Positions 35,759-44,096 of a DNA stretch of 64,000 bases are shown here, piece by piece (within the stretch, counting starts at the first letter, position 1; every line of letters begins with the position of its first letter). The stretch comes from Paenibacillus sp. FSL H7-0357. Lineage in GTDB: Bacteria > Bacillota > Bacilli > Paenibacillales > Paenibacillaceae. A model generated the notes under the pieces. That model saw only the letters and a list, made by a program, of their open reading frames with translations. It was not told where the DNA came from and searched no databases. The stretch spans positions 6,448,001 through 6,512,000 of the forward strand of contig NZ_CP009241.1 in NCBI RefSeq assembly GCF_000758525.1, read 5' to 3'. Made by a program: the position numbers and the translations under genes.

Positions 35759-36418
35759 TCACTCCTTATTTATATTTGATTCGGCATCCTTCTTAAGCCA
35801 CTTCAGAAAATCCAGCTGGTTCTCTTCAGATACGCCATGATCGGTCGGATATAATTTGAAAGTTATGCGCTCCGTTTGGTCTTTTAAATAGGCAGATGTC
35901 TCGTGCCCAATACGAACCGGGAACACGGAATCATATTCTCCATGCGAGACAAATATGGAAACATCCTTAACACTTCGAAGTGAATACTCCGTTTTCACAA
36001 ATTCAGGAATATATCCGTTGAGTGCTACGATTCCCTTTAACTGTTCTCCCATCGTGAGCGCAAGCGTCATAGACAGGATTGCACCTTGGCTAAAACCGAG
36101 CAAATAACGTTTGTCAGGATCGATCGGATACTTCTCCGTCGCATAATGAATGAAAGCTTCGAGATCTTTAACCGCTTGGTCAAACATTTCCCGAATCGGG
36201 TTTCCCAGACTCTTCAACTCGTAATAATGGTATCCCGCACCAAGCGGCAAATTACCGCGAATCCCAATGATGATGAAATCTTGAGCTAATGGAGCGACCA
36301 AACCGAACATATTTTGTTCATTCGATCCTTTGCCGTGCAATGTAAAAATCGTCGGATATGTCTTCCCCTGCTCCAGATTAACCGGTAAGTGAACGTCATA
36401 TTGATAAATAGGATTCAT
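35759..36418 (-). CDS. Alpha/beta hydrolase, carboxylesterase/phospholipase type (MhqD-like)
   Basis: A 219-residue serine hydrolase. The oxyanion motif LHGKGSNE (28-34 region), nucleophile S110 in GFSQG, and D163 and H194 complete the triad. The size and motifs match the esterase that accompanies quinone-induced dioxygenases in Bacillus (mhq operons). Cytoplasmic. It sits between DoxX and dioxygenase genes in one transcription unit. The natural ester substrate is unknown. Confidence 0.85.
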   Translation of the reverse strand: MNPIYQYDVHLPVNLEQGKTYPTIFTLHGKGSNEQNMFGLVAPLAQDFIIIGIRGNLPLGAGYHYYELKSLGNPIREMFDQAVKDLEAFIHYATEKYPIDPDKRYLLGFSQGAILSMTLALTMGEQLKGIVALNGYIPEFVKTEYSLRSVKDVSIFVSHGEYDSVFPVRIGHETSAYLKDQTERITFKLYPTDHGVSEENQLDFLKWLKKDAESNINKE

Positions 36419-36441
36419 CTTAGTCTCCTCCTTGCTGTAAG

Positions 36442-36846
36442 TTATCTACTGCGCTTGCTCATAATAAAATGGTCAACAGATAGCGGTGTTCGTTCAGCAA
36501 CAACCAGATACAACGAGATCAATATGAATCCAAGGTCCAGCTCATACCCGGCCATCTGACCATTACCTAGTAATCCCACTGATAATTTGGCCGTCATAAT
36601 GGCCCCGATGAGCACAATCACAAACAATCCTGATACATAACGAGTAAATAATCCCAGGATAAGCATAATACCGCCGACAAGCTCAATCACCGCAACAACA
36701 TAAGCTACAAATCCCGGAACCCCCAGTGAGCTAAACCATGCTTCTACATTGCCAAGGCCCATTTGAAACTTATCTACAGCATGAAATACAAAGATGATGC
36801 CCAGCACCACACGCATAATAATGGAAACAACAGTTGTTCTATTCAT
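36442..36846 (-). CDS. DoxX-family membrane protein (MhqP/CatD-like)
   Basis: A 134-residue membrane protein with four helices (about 7-25, 46-66, 70-88 and 100-117), a DoxX fold. It is the first gene of the unit DoxX-hydrolase-dioxygenase. Similar proteins in Bacillus accompany dioxygenases in quinone, catechol or thiol-stress responses, perhaps linking to membrane electron carriers. The start ATG has GAGGAGAG upstream. Confidence 0.87.
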   Translation of the reverse strand: MNRTTVVSIIMRVVLGIIFVFHAVDKFQMGLGNVEAWFSSLGVPGFVAYVVAVIELVGGIMLILGLFTRYVSGLFVIVLIGAIMTAKLSVGLLGNGQMAGYELDLGFILISLYLVVAERTPLSVDHFIMSKRSR

Positions 36847-36899
36847 TCGTTTCTCTCCTCTAAAATATTAGTAATAAAAATATAAAATCTATATGTGTA

Positions 36900-36946
36900 A
36901 TTAAAGATGAATTGCGTTGACTTGTCAATATAAAAATTGATAATAT
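36900..36946. promoter_or_regulatory. Overlapping divergent promoters with a palindromic shared -35 region
   Basis: Rightward: -35 TTGACT (36917-36922), 18 bp, -10 TAATAT (36941-36946), driving the XRE-cupin gene. Leftward: -35 TTGACA (36923-36928 on the complement), 17 bp, -10 TTTAAT (36900-36905), driving the DoxX operon. The two -35 boxes abut to make the palindrome TTGAC-TT-GTCAA (36917-36928). A single protein binding there would shut both promoters. Confidence 0.68.
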
Positions 36947-36993
36947 GAAATTAAGTTTTGTATTACAAATATTTTTTTGGGGGGTGTGCTCAG

Positions 36994-37545
36994 ATGGATA
37001 TTGGCTCTACTATACGAGCAATCCGGAAACGAAAAAATATCACTATCGCTCAAATATGCGAAATGACCGGCCTGTCCCAAGGTTTTATGAGTCAGGTTGA
37101 AACAAATAAGACTTCACCGTCCATTTCAACGCTGGAAAATATAGCCCACGCCTTAAAGGTACCGCTAGCCTATTTGCTTTTAAAGAAGGAAGAACGAATG
37201 CGAATTGTCCGGAAAGACGAACGGACCATCACAACTAGCGGTTCAGAACATCTAAAAGTGGAACACTTGAGTTCCACAAAGAACGTACGGATGATGATCG
37301 TAGAATTTCCTCCGGGTACAATGATTGGAGATGCCCCCCATGCGCATGAAGGCGAGGAGGTACATGTGGTCATAAAAGGGAGTATATACGCGGAACAAGG
37401 GGAAGATGGGGCTGAATTTGGTGAAGGGGATTCCTTTAGTTGGAATGCTTGTACGCCCCATTTAGTAAGAAATATTGGTGAAGATACAGCAATCGTGCTA
37501 ATCTCCATCTATACAGAGAACGAGAACGGACAGGACCTCATCTAA
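36994..37545 (+). CDS. XRE-family regulator with C-terminal cupin domain
   Basis: A 183-residue regulator. Helix-turn-helix at about 5-60 (TIAQICEMTGLSQGFMSQVE, ends TIAQ and SQVE) and a small cupin domain at about 100-180 with PPGTMIGDAPHAHEGEE and the FEGDSFSWNACTPH-like box (given by HAHEGEE and TPHLVRN). The gene is divergent from the DoxX operon and shares its promoter region, so it is the natural candidate regulator. The ATG at 36994 follows GGGGGGTG; an upstream start at 36958 has no such site. Confidence 0.87.
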   Translation: MDIGSTIRAIRKRKNITIAQICEMTGLSQGFMSQVETNKTSPSISTLENIAHALKVPLAYLLLKKEERMRIVRKDERTITTSGSEHLKVEHLSSTKNVRMMIVEFPPGTMIGDAPHAHEGEEVHVVIKGSIYAEQGEDGAEFGEGDSFSWNACTPHLVRNIGEDTAIVLISIYTENENGQDLI

Positions 37546-37685
37546 GCTAAAAGCCCTCTAAACAAGAACCACCTGCCAACGCCCCGCCGATATTACAAAT
37601 GAAAACTAAAGCGAATATCTTGTCGTGTATAAAGCTAGAGTTTTCACTCCGCACATGCAAATCTAAAGAAAACAAAATATTATAT

Positions 37686-37813
37686 TGACCCCAACTACAT
37701 AAAACAGTGGCAGTCATAGACTGCCACTGTTTTATGAGCTACCAAGCTTATTTAATCGCATTTGGTAACTTGCCCGTTTTCGCAGATGCGGAAAAATAAC
37801 TCATCTCTACGAC
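37686..37813 (-). repeat. Direct repeat, right copy (merR 3' end and terminator)
   Basis: This is the right copy of the repeat at 34825-34969; 62 bp (37747-37808) are identical. Here the sequence is in its functional context, as the coding end and terminator of the intact merR gene. The 2.8 kb between the copies hold the dioxygenase, hydrolase, DoxX and XRE-cupin genes. Confidence 0.85.
37701..37733. terminator. Bidirectional terminator between the XRE-cupin and merR genes
   Basis: A perfect 15-bp stem, AAAACAGTGGCAGTC with GACTGCCACTGTTTT, has a 3-nt loop ATA. T- and A-tracts on both sides fit termination of both convergent genes. Confidence 0.88.
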
Positions 37814-38251
37814 GGAAATGGGCTTTGTTTTTGTCTCCTTGAATTCTTCTTGAACGCCGTCTGGAGTTTGATCTGAGCATTCCCCTCGAGGTCGCCCTTC
37901 TTCTAACTTTATGTCAATGAAATCAACGATTTGCTGAAGCGATGAGATTTGGCTGACAATATTATCGCGTTGGCTCCTTAATTCCTCAACCAATTCCAGA
38001 TGTTCGGCGGGATCAGCGTCAGCGGATACCTTCAAAAATGGCTTCATTGCCTCCAGGGAAATCCCCGTTTTTTTCAGACAGACTATCAACCGGATCGTGT
38101 TGATGTTCTTCTGGTGGTAGACTCGATGCCCATTGTCCTTCCTGTCCGCCTGAGGGAGCAAATTAATCTTTTCGTAATAACGGATCGTGTCCTCAGAAAG
38201 TCCAGTTAGCTCCGCAGTTTGCTTTATCGTGAACGTTTGCTCGGTTATCAT
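37748..38251 (-). CDS. MerR-family regulator of the Old Yellow Enzyme gene
   Basis: A 167-residue regulator with an N-terminal winged helix (about 4-72: IKQTAELTGLSEDTIRYYE and the following arm) and a coiled-coil with a short C-terminal tail lacking a clear metal-binding Cys cluster; one Cys lies in GECSDQ. This fits the AdhR-like branch of MerR proteins that respond to aldehydes or electrophiles. GGAGGT lies 5 bp before the ATG at 38251; an upstream in-frame start is unsupported. Both its own promoter and that of the oxidoreductase gene have 19-bp spacers. Confidence 0.88.
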   Translation of the reverse strand: MITEQTFTIKQTAELTGLSEDTIRYYEKINLLPQADRKDNGHRVYHQKNINTIRLIVCLKKTGISLEAMKPFLKVSADADPAEHLELVEELRSQRDNIVSQISSLQQIVDFIDIKLEEGRPRGECSDQTPDGVQEEFKETKTKPISVVEMSYFSASAKTGKLPNAIK

Positions 38252-38282
38252 CCCGCACCTCCGGAAATTGAAACTTAGGGGC

Positions 38283-38313
38283 ATTATACATCTTAGAGTC
38301 GGCTCCAAGTCAA
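38283..38313 (-). promoter_or_regulatory. MerR-type promoter of the merR gene (19-bp spacer)
   Basis: On the minus strand TTGACT (38308-38313) and TATAAT (38283-38288) are separated by 19 bp, with an imperfect dyad TGGAGCCGACTCTAAG in the spacer. Long spacers with a central dyad are the hallmark of MerR-activated promoters. Confidence 0.82.
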
Positions 38314-38351
38314 GTCTCTAACCTTGGAACAACTAATTCTGTATTTATGTC

Positions 38352-38382
38352 TTGACTTAAAGCCGACTCCAACAAATAACAT
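38352..38382 (+). promoter_or_regulatory. MerR-type promoter of the oxidoreductase gene (19-bp spacer)
   Basis: TTGACT (38352-38357), a 19-bp spacer and TAACAT (38377-38382) point towards the Old Yellow Enzyme gene. The spacer shares AGCCGACTC with the merR promoter at the same distance from the -35 box, so the same MerR protein should bind both. Confidence 0.78.
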
Positions 38383-38489
38383 AGCCGTTATACGGGGAAG
38401 GAGGAAGTCTACAACAAACACGAACCAACGTGAAATTATATCACTAATACGTTTAGTAATTACAGAAAAGATAACAGGAGTGAACAACT

Positions 38490-39617
38490 ATGAACCCTAA
38501 ATATCAACCTTTAATGGAGCCGTTTCGTTTCAAGAATGGGGTCGAAGTAAAGAACCGCGTCGTTCTTGCACCCATGACCATTTCTTATTCTCAGCAAGAC
38601 GGTACGCTATCTGATGAGATAACCGCATATTACGAAAGCCGTTCGAACGGTGTTGGAATAGCTGTCACTGGAAGTACCGTGGTGACACCAAATGGGAAGA
38701 TGTTTGGCGGGGAGGTGGGGGCTGATCGTGATGATATGATCCCAAGCCTGCAACGTTTGGCAACAGCAATAAAGAAACACGGGGCAAAAGCCATTCTACA
38801 AATTTTTCATGGTGGTCGCGAATGTCTGCCCGAAGTGGTACCCAATGGTGAGATTGTAAGTGCGAGTGCGGTTGCTAAGGAAGGGGGAAGTGTGATTCCT
38901 CGAGCACTCGAAGAGAAGGAAATTATAGAGATCATTCATGCGTTTGGCGCAAGCACCCGTAGGGCGATCGAGGCTGGTTTCGACGGGGTAGAGATTCACG
39001 GGGCAAATCGATTCCTTATTCAACAATTTTTCTCACCATACACAAACCGGCGTGATGATCGCTGGGGAGGAAATGTGGACAAACGTATGGCGTTTCCGCT
39101 CGCTATTGTAGATGAAGTGAAAAAAGTGGTGGCTGAACATGCCAAACAGCCGTTTCTAGTGGGATATCGGTTGTCCCCAGAAGAAGAAATGACACCCGGT
39201 ATTACAATGGCCGATACACTAAAATTGATAGATGCCCTGGCAAACCAAAACTTGGATTATTTGCATGTCTCTTTAATGAACTTCTGGTCTAAGCCTAGAC
39301 GTGGAGTAGAGGACAATCGCTCTAGAATGGAAATTATTTATGAGCTCGTTGGGCAAAGAGTTCCCGTTATCGGTGTAGGTTCAATCTACACACCTGATGA
39401 GGCGCTTAGAGCGTTACAATCAGGTGTCCCTTTTATAGCACTTGGACGAGAATTGATTATCGATCCAGATTGGGTTGAAAAAATAACTCAAGGTAAGGAA
39501 AGTGAAATTCGTACTGAGTTAACTTTAAATGATCAAGAACAATTGGGGATCTCTGATCCATTATGGCAGAAAATTATCAATACCCCAGGATGGTTCCCGA
39601 TCGCAAATCAAGGTTAA
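38490..39617 (+). CDS. NADH:flavin oxidoreductase, Old Yellow Enzyme family (YqiG-like)
   Basis: A 375-residue FMN-dependent TIM-barrel ene-reductase. Recognisable parts are VVLAPMTISYSQQDG (FMN contact near residue 25), QIFHGGRE (active-site histidine region), EIHGANRFLIQQFFSP with TNRRDDRWGG, and the phosphate-binding end GVGSIYTP...IALGRELI. It should reduce electrophilic alkenes, quinones or nitro compounds, which fits the aldehyde/electrophile-type MerR next door. The ATG at 38490 has AGGAGTG upstream. It is monocistronic with a terminator downstream. Confidence 0.9.
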   Translation: MNPKYQPLMEPFRFKNGVEVKNRVVLAPMTISYSQQDGTLSDEITAYYESRSNGVGIAVTGSTVVTPNGKMFGGEVGADRDDMIPSLQRLATAIKKHGAKAILQIFHGGRECLPEVVPNGEIVSASAVAKEGGSVIPRALEEKEIIEIIHAFGASTRRAIEAGFDGVEIHGANRFLIQQFFSPYTNRRDDRWGGNVDKRMAFPLAIVDEVKKVVAEHAKQPFLVGYRLSPEEEMTPGITMADTLKLIDALANQNLDYLHVSLMNFWSKPRRGVEDNRSRMEIIYELVGQRVPVIGVGSIYTPDEALRALQSGVPFIALGRELIIDPDWVEKITQGKESEIRTELTLNDQEQLGISDPLWQKIINTPGWFPIANQG

Positions 39618-39657
39618 CAGCCACCCCTGTAAGAAGATGTTGATTTGCCGCAACGAC

Positions 39658-39712
39658 AAAAAGACTGGAGAATGGATCGGGGGAAAAATCAATCTTCTCC
39701 AGTCTTTTGGCT
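39658..39712 (+). terminator. Terminator of the Old Yellow Enzyme gene
   Basis: AAAAGACTGGAGAA (39659-39672) and TTCTCCAGTCTTTT (39695-39708) form a perfect 14-bp stem with a 22-nt loop, followed by a T-rich end. Confidence 0.83.
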
Positions 39713-39792
39713 TCTTGTGGACACTAATGTGAGTTGTAATTCCCTTCTTGCTTTGCCTTGTTCCTGTCGGACAGGATCTTATCTAAGACAAC

Positions 39793-39833
39793 AAAAGCCC
39801 ACAGTCAGCCAGTTAGGCCGAGTGCGGGCTTTT
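39793..39833. terminator. Bidirectional terminator, PTS EIIBC side
   Basis: AAAAGCCC (39793-39800) and GGGCTTTT (39826-39833) pair, with further partial pairing inside. It lies about 80 bp downstream of the leftward EIIBC gene and can also act on rightward read-through. Confidence 0.65.
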
Positions 39834-39910
39834 CAATATCTTTCGAAAATGTTATACAGCAAAATTTAAGGCTACCTGTAATGCTTCCCACAAATAACAT
39901 ATTTGCTGCA

Positions 39911-41305
39911 TTACTGTGCAGACTGCAGGGAGGCTTTATTGGCATTTTCAACATCATTTTTACTCAGAAGTAGATTGCAAACGGTAAAACCTACCGCAAC
40001 CGCAATGAGCATTCCCGAAATTGCATAGACAAAGTAGGGGCCGATGTATGCCGGAATACTGAAAATACTGGACAGTACATATCCGTACAAACGGACACCG
40101 AAGAAACTAATGTAGGCGGAAGCAACCGTACTGGCAATCGTGGCAGCCAAGAAGGCTTTTTTGTACTTTGCTAACACCCCGAACAAAGCGGGCTCTGTTA
40201 TTCCCAGCAAGCCGGAGACGGCAGCGGAGACGATAATTGTTTTTTCTTTCGGGGTTTTCACTTTAAAATACACGGCAAAGGTTGCGCCTACAATCGAGAA
40301 GTTAGCCATACACATCATTGGCATTAACATATCGTAGCCTTGTGTTGCAAAGTTCTGCAGCGCAATTGGGGTCATGGCATGGTGCATGCCCGTAAAGACA
40401 GCTATTGGACGAATCGCACCAACAACCACACCAGCCAGAACAGGGGAGATGTCAAACAAGCCTTGAACCAGCCAAGCCAGTCCGTTTCCTAAATAGACAC
40501 CGATTGGACCAATAACAGCTAAAGCCATAAATCCAGAGATAAATAGAGTCAACGTTGGGGTAACTACCGTTCTGAGCACTTCCGGAACAATCTTGTTAAC
40601 CCAGCCATAAATATAACTCATCGCCCAAACGGCAAAAATAATCGGGATGACGGTTCCGCTATAGTTGAAAACAGGAATCGGGAGCAGATTAAGGAAATGA
40701 AAGGAGGATATTTCACCGGCTTTCGCCGCATCCACCATCGTTGGAAACATAATAGTTGCGGCTATGGCAATGGCCAAATACTGATTGGTCTTAAAAATCT
40801 TGGCCGCCGAGGCTGCCAGGAAGAATGGCAGGAAAGTGAACACACCGCTGGCCATCATATTTATTATTTGAAAGGTCTCACTTTTATCCGAGATGTAATG
40901 AAGTGCAGTCAAACCGGCAATAAGTCCTTTGATTAATCCCGCACCTGCAATTGCTGGTACAATGGGCCCGAATACGCCAGATACTATGTTCATGAAGAGA
41001 GTAACAAAACCTACTTTTTGCTTGCTTCCCTTCTCCTCTTCAGGACTCTGCGCATCCTTCAGCTTGAGCTCATTAGCCAGAACGGTGTAATATTCTCCGA
41101 CTTTAGGACCTAGTATTATTTGAAACTGGTCTTGATTGAACTGCGCACCAAGTACTGGGTCCAACTCTTTGATTTTCGCAATATCTACTTTATTTTTATC
41201 TTTCAGCTCAAATCTAAGTCGTGTCATACAATGCCAAGCGTTTTCAATATTCTCCTCACCGCCTATACCTGCAATCATGTCCTTAATCGCTTTCTCTTTG
41301 CTCAT
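39911..41305 (-). CDS. PTS EIIBC permease (glucose/beta-glucoside superfamily)
   Basis: A 464-residue phosphotransferase membrane component. The N-terminal EIIB domain (about 1-85) has the phosphocysteine C26 in WHCMTRLRF. The EIIC domain (about 100-455) has about ten helices with the conserved GMHHAMTPI substrate motif near residue 310. No EIIA domain is attached; a separate EIIA gene is at 43602. ATG at 41305 follows AGGAG; a TTG three bases earlier is less likely. The clustering with an enolase-superfamily gene and no phospho-glycosidase leaves the sugar unassigned. Confidence 0.9.
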   Translation of the reverse strand: MSKEKAIKDMIAGIGGEENIENAWHCMTRLRFELKDKNKVDIAKIKELDPVLGAQFNQDQFQIILGPKVGEYYTVLANELKLKDAQSPEEEKGSKQKVGFVTLFMNIVSGVFGPIVPAIAGAGLIKGLIAGLTALHYISDKSETFQIINMMASGVFTFLPFFLAASAAKIFKTNQYLAIAIAATIMFPTMVDAAKAGEISSFHFLNLLPIPVFNYSGTVIPIIFAVWAMSYIYGWVNKIVPEVLRTVVTPTLTLFISGFMALAVIGPIGVYLGNGLAWLVQGLFDISPVLAGVVVGAIRPIAVFTGMHHAMTPIALQNFATQGYDMLMPMMCMANFSIVGATFAVYFKVKTPKEKTIIVSAAVSGLLGITEPALFGVLAKYKKAFLAATIASTVASAYISFFGVRLYGYVLSSIFSIPAYIGPYFVYAISGMLIAVAVGFTVCNLLLSKNDVENANKASLQSAQ

Positions 41306-41558
41306 CAAGAATTCTCCTGTCCTAATGGATATTGGTTCCGTTTACACACTGAATAGTATCATAAAGAAACTTCTAATAAAAGCAGTCCAAAATGGTTCGC
41401 CTTTATCAAAAAAACCTTTATAACAAAGGGTTTTTATTCAATTTCCATCATAATTGGACTGATATCTTTCGTTATTCAACCGGTTTACCAAACCAAATTG
41501 ATTCTTCCTTTCAAACTATGGTTCAATACTCTTAGAAATTGTAGAAAAGAGGAGAAAC
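41306..41558. promoter_or_regulatory. Divergent control region of the PTS/enolase cluster
   Basis: AT-rich, no ORF. The near-palindrome AAAAACCTTT-ATAAC-AAAGGGTTTTT (about 41410-41435) has a single extra G in one arm and lies between the divergent EIIBC and enolase-superfamily genes. It is a candidate site for the GntR-family regulator, though it could also be a terminator-like hairpin. Individual promoters could not be fixed. Confidence 0.4.
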
Positions 41559-42758
41559 ATGAACCCTTCCATCATCACTAATGTGGAAAGCTTTATACTA
41601 AAACCTGACCGTCATAATCTGGTGGTTGTCAGGGTAACTACGGATAATGGAGTCATTGGATATGGCTGCGCCACTTTTCAGCAACGGCCCAAAGCCGTCC
41701 AGCTCGTCATAGAGGAATACCTCAGACCGATTTTACTTGGCCGTGACGCCAACCATATTGAAGACTTGTGGCATATGATGATGGTCAATTCATACTGGCG
41801 CAACGGACCTATTCTGAATAATGCAGTTTCCGGTGTTGATATGGCTCTATGGGATATTAAAGGCAAGCTCGCCGGTATGCCATTGTATCAGCTGTTTGGC
41901 GGCAAATCACGGGATGCCATTCCGGCATATACTCATGCAGTTGCTGACAATATTGAAGATCTGTACAGCGAGATCGATGGACTCCTTGAACAAGGATACA
42001 AGCACATCCGTTGCCAGCTTGGCTTCTACGGAGGGAATCCTTCACAGCTGCACTCTCCGGCCACTTCCACAGCGGGCTCCTATTATGATCAGGACGAGTA
42101 TATGGAGACTACGGTCAGAATGTTTGCTCTTTTGCGGGAAAAGTATAACAACCGGTTCCATATTCTTCATGATGTTCACGAGCGGTTGTTCCCCAATCAG
42201 GCCGTGCAGTTTGCCAAAGCAGTCGAACCGTATAAACCCTACTTTATCGAGGATATTTTGCCGCCGGATCAGAATGAATGGTTAGGGCAGATCCGCTCAC
42301 AAACGTCAACGGCGATTGCCACAGGCGAACTGTTCAACAATCCGCTGGAATGGAGAAACCTGATTGCGGGTAGACAGATTGATTTCATCCGCTGCCATGT
42401 ATCCCAAATCGGGGGAATTACACCTGCGCTGAAGCTTGGAGCATTATGCGAGGCTTTCGGGGTTCGTATCGCCTGGCATACACCTTCCGATATTACGCCA
42501 ATTGGAATTGCCGTCAATACACATCTCAACATTCATCTGCATAATGCAGCGATTCAGGAGAATATTCCGATTAAAGCAAATACCCGCAGCGTATTTTCGC
42601 ACAATATTGACGCTATTGATGGCTATATTTACCCGATTGATCTGCCGGGCATCGGCGTGGAGTTCAATGAGGAACAGGCAGGTGCCTTCCCGGTGGAATA
42701 CCGTATGCATGAATGGACACAGGCCAGATTACCCGACGGGACGCTAATGACGCCGTAA
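41559..42758 (+). CDS. Enolase-superfamily dehydratase (RspA / D-mannonate dehydratase-like)
   Basis: A 399-residue enzyme of the mandelate racemase/ManD branch of the enolase superfamily. The capping domain (about 1-125) contains [21 protein letters not shown], described here by its ends YWRNGP and MALWD. The barrel supplies three Mg2+ ligands, D205 (HDVHERL, with catalytic-type H207), E231 (FIEDILPP) and E257 (ATGELF), and [10 protein letters not shown] near residue 310. Family members dehydrate acid sugars such as D-mannonate or D-gluconate; some have very low activity. It is unusual to find one beside a PTS. ATG follows AGAGGAGA. Probable single-gene transcript ended by a hairpin. Confidence 0.85.
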   Translation: MNPSIITNVESFILKPDRHNLVVVRVTTDNGVIGYGCATFQQRPKAVQLVIEEYLRPILLGRDANHIEDLWHMMMVNSYWRNGPILNNAVSGVDMALWDIKGKLAGMPLYQLFGGKSRDAIPAYTHAVADNIEDLYSEIDGLLEQGYKHIRCQLGFYGGNPSQLHSPATSTAGSYYDQDEYMETTVRMFALLREKYNNRFHILHDVHERLFPNQAVQFAKAVEPYKPYFIEDILPPDQNEWLGQIRSQTSTAIATGELFNNPLEWRNLIAGRQIDFIRCHVSQIGGITPALKLGALCEAFGVRIAWHTPSDITPIGIAVNTHLNIHLHNAAIQENIPIKANTRSVFSHNIDAIDGYIYPIDLPGIGVEFNEEQAGAFPVEYRMHEWTQARLPDGTLMTP

Positions 42759-42773
42759 TTAAGGCGCAGCAAA

Positions 42774-42812
42774 AGACTCTCCGGCACTGCGGTCAGGACG
42801 GAGAGTTTCAGG
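42774..42812. terminator. Terminator between the enolase-superfamily gene and gntR
   Basis: ACTCTCCG (42776-42783) pairs with CGGAGAGT (42799-42806), with a T-run to the right and an A-rich left flank. It separates two convergent genes. Confidence 0.65.
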
Positions 42813-42830
42813 TCAATGATTAGCTGCTTA

Positions 42831-43538
42831 TCAGAGGTTTCTTCTTTTGTGATGCTCGTTGTTGAAGGCCGTCAAGTACGTGCACTTATAGTCGACAGCC
42901 ACAATTTCACTGATTTCAAAAATGGTACCGTTATTCAGTATTCCACGGCTTGAAATTTTCATTGCTGGACTTTTCTTTTTTTGCTGCAAGAACACCGCTT
43001 GTTCTTTATCAAGCGAGATTGCCTCATAAGTATTCAGGTAATGTGAGATAGTGAACTTATGCTTTTTCACAAATGACTGAATGGAATTCTCGGCATCCTT
43101 CTGTGTTAATACAGGGAATAATGTCGCAGGCAATCTCGACTGCTCAATCTGCATTGTCTGATAGTTAACGATTCTCAAGCGCTGGTACATCCACACTTCA
43201 TCCTCGGCAGTTATATTAAAGATTTGCTGGTCACTAGGGGTGGAAGGAAGCTTCTGCAGCTCGATGACCTTAGACTGAATATTGGAATAAGGATTCTCTG
43301 TAAGTGAGTTGTAGATCAGCGGACTGGCTTGAATATTTTTGTTAATAAAAATGCCCGAGCCCTGGACAACCTTAACCATACCCATATATTTCAGCTTCTT
43401 AATGGATTCTTGTATTGTAAATCTGGAAACCTTATATTGCGCCGCCAATTCTCTTTCTGTAGGAAGCTTCCAGTCTGAATAATGTTTTTGATAGATTTTA
43501 CTGAGCAGATCATGGATGACAAAGTCTCTTTTGTTCAC
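42831..43538 (-). CDS. GntR-family regulator with UTRA domain
   Basis: A 235-residue regulator. Winged-helix at about 1-70 (LPTERELAAQYKVSRFTIQE is the recognition part) and a UTRA ligand-binding domain at about 90-230. GTG start at 43538 after AGGGGGCC. It lies between the enolase-superfamily gene (convergent) and EIIA (divergent), so it probably controls the whole PTS cluster in response to a sugar phosphate. Confidence 0.9.
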   Translation of the reverse strand: MNKRDFVIHDLLSKIYQKHYSDWKLPTERELAAQYKVSRFTIQESIKKLKYMGMVKVVQGSGIFINKNIQASPLIYNSLTENPYSNIQSKVIELQKLPSTPSDQQIFNITAEDEVWMYQRLRIVNYQTMQIEQSRLPATLFPVLTQKDAENSIQSFVKKHKFTISHYLNTYEAISLDKEQAVFLQQKKKSPAMKISSRGILNNGTIFEISEIVAVDYKCTYLTAFNNEHHKRRNL

Positions 43539-43601
43539 AAGGCAGGCCCCCTATTCGTTGTTTCATTGCTATTCTAACACACAGTTACAGGAGGAAAACC
43601 T

Positions 43602-44096
43602 ATGTTTGGGTTTAAGAAAAAAAAGATAGAATCGCTTTCCATAGATATCTCATCGCCTCTCTCCGGTCAATTCTTAACTCTGGATGAAGTTCAGGACGAA
43701 GCCTTCTCAAGTAAAGCGATGGGCGAGGGTTTCGCCATCTTGCCAGATTCCGGCAGGGTCATTGCTCCTTTTGACGGCATTATCGCCCATATCATGGAAA
43801 AGAGTAAGCATGCTATTCTCATCGAGCACAATTCCGGCGTTCAATTGCTCATTCATGTTGGCATGGATACCGTTTCTCTTAAAGGAAAGGGTTTTACAGC
43901 TCATGTAAGCAACAGCGACCGGGTGAAAAAAGGGCAACTTCTGCTGGAATTTGATATGGAAACTCTCCGGGAAAACGGATGTTCTACTGTTACGCCCATC
44001 GTTGTTCCAGGAGGACAGGACAACATATCGCGGGTCGAGGTTGTAAGCGAGAGTAAACAACCTGAGAACGAGACGGTGTTACGTATATTTTATTAA
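43602..44096 (+). CDS. PTS EIIA component, glucose type
   Basis: A 164-residue single-domain EIIA-Glc-like phosphocarrier. The two conserved histidines are H70 (SKHAI) and H85 (LIHVGMDTV, the phosphorylated one). GEGFAILPDSGRVIAPFDG is the usual first half, described by its ends GEGFAI and APFDG. It should pass phosphate from HPr to the EIIBC at 39911. AGGAGG lies before the ATG. Separate EIIA genes in such clusters complete a split transporter. Confidence 0.93.
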   Translation: MFGFKKKKIESLSIDISSPLSGQFLTLDEVQDEAFSSKAMGEGFAILPDSGRVIAPFDGIIAHIMEKSKHAILIEHNSGVQLLIHVGMDTVSLKGKGFTAHVSNSDRVKKGQLLLEFDMETLRENGCSTVTPIVVPGGQDNISRVEVVSESKQPENETVLRIFY

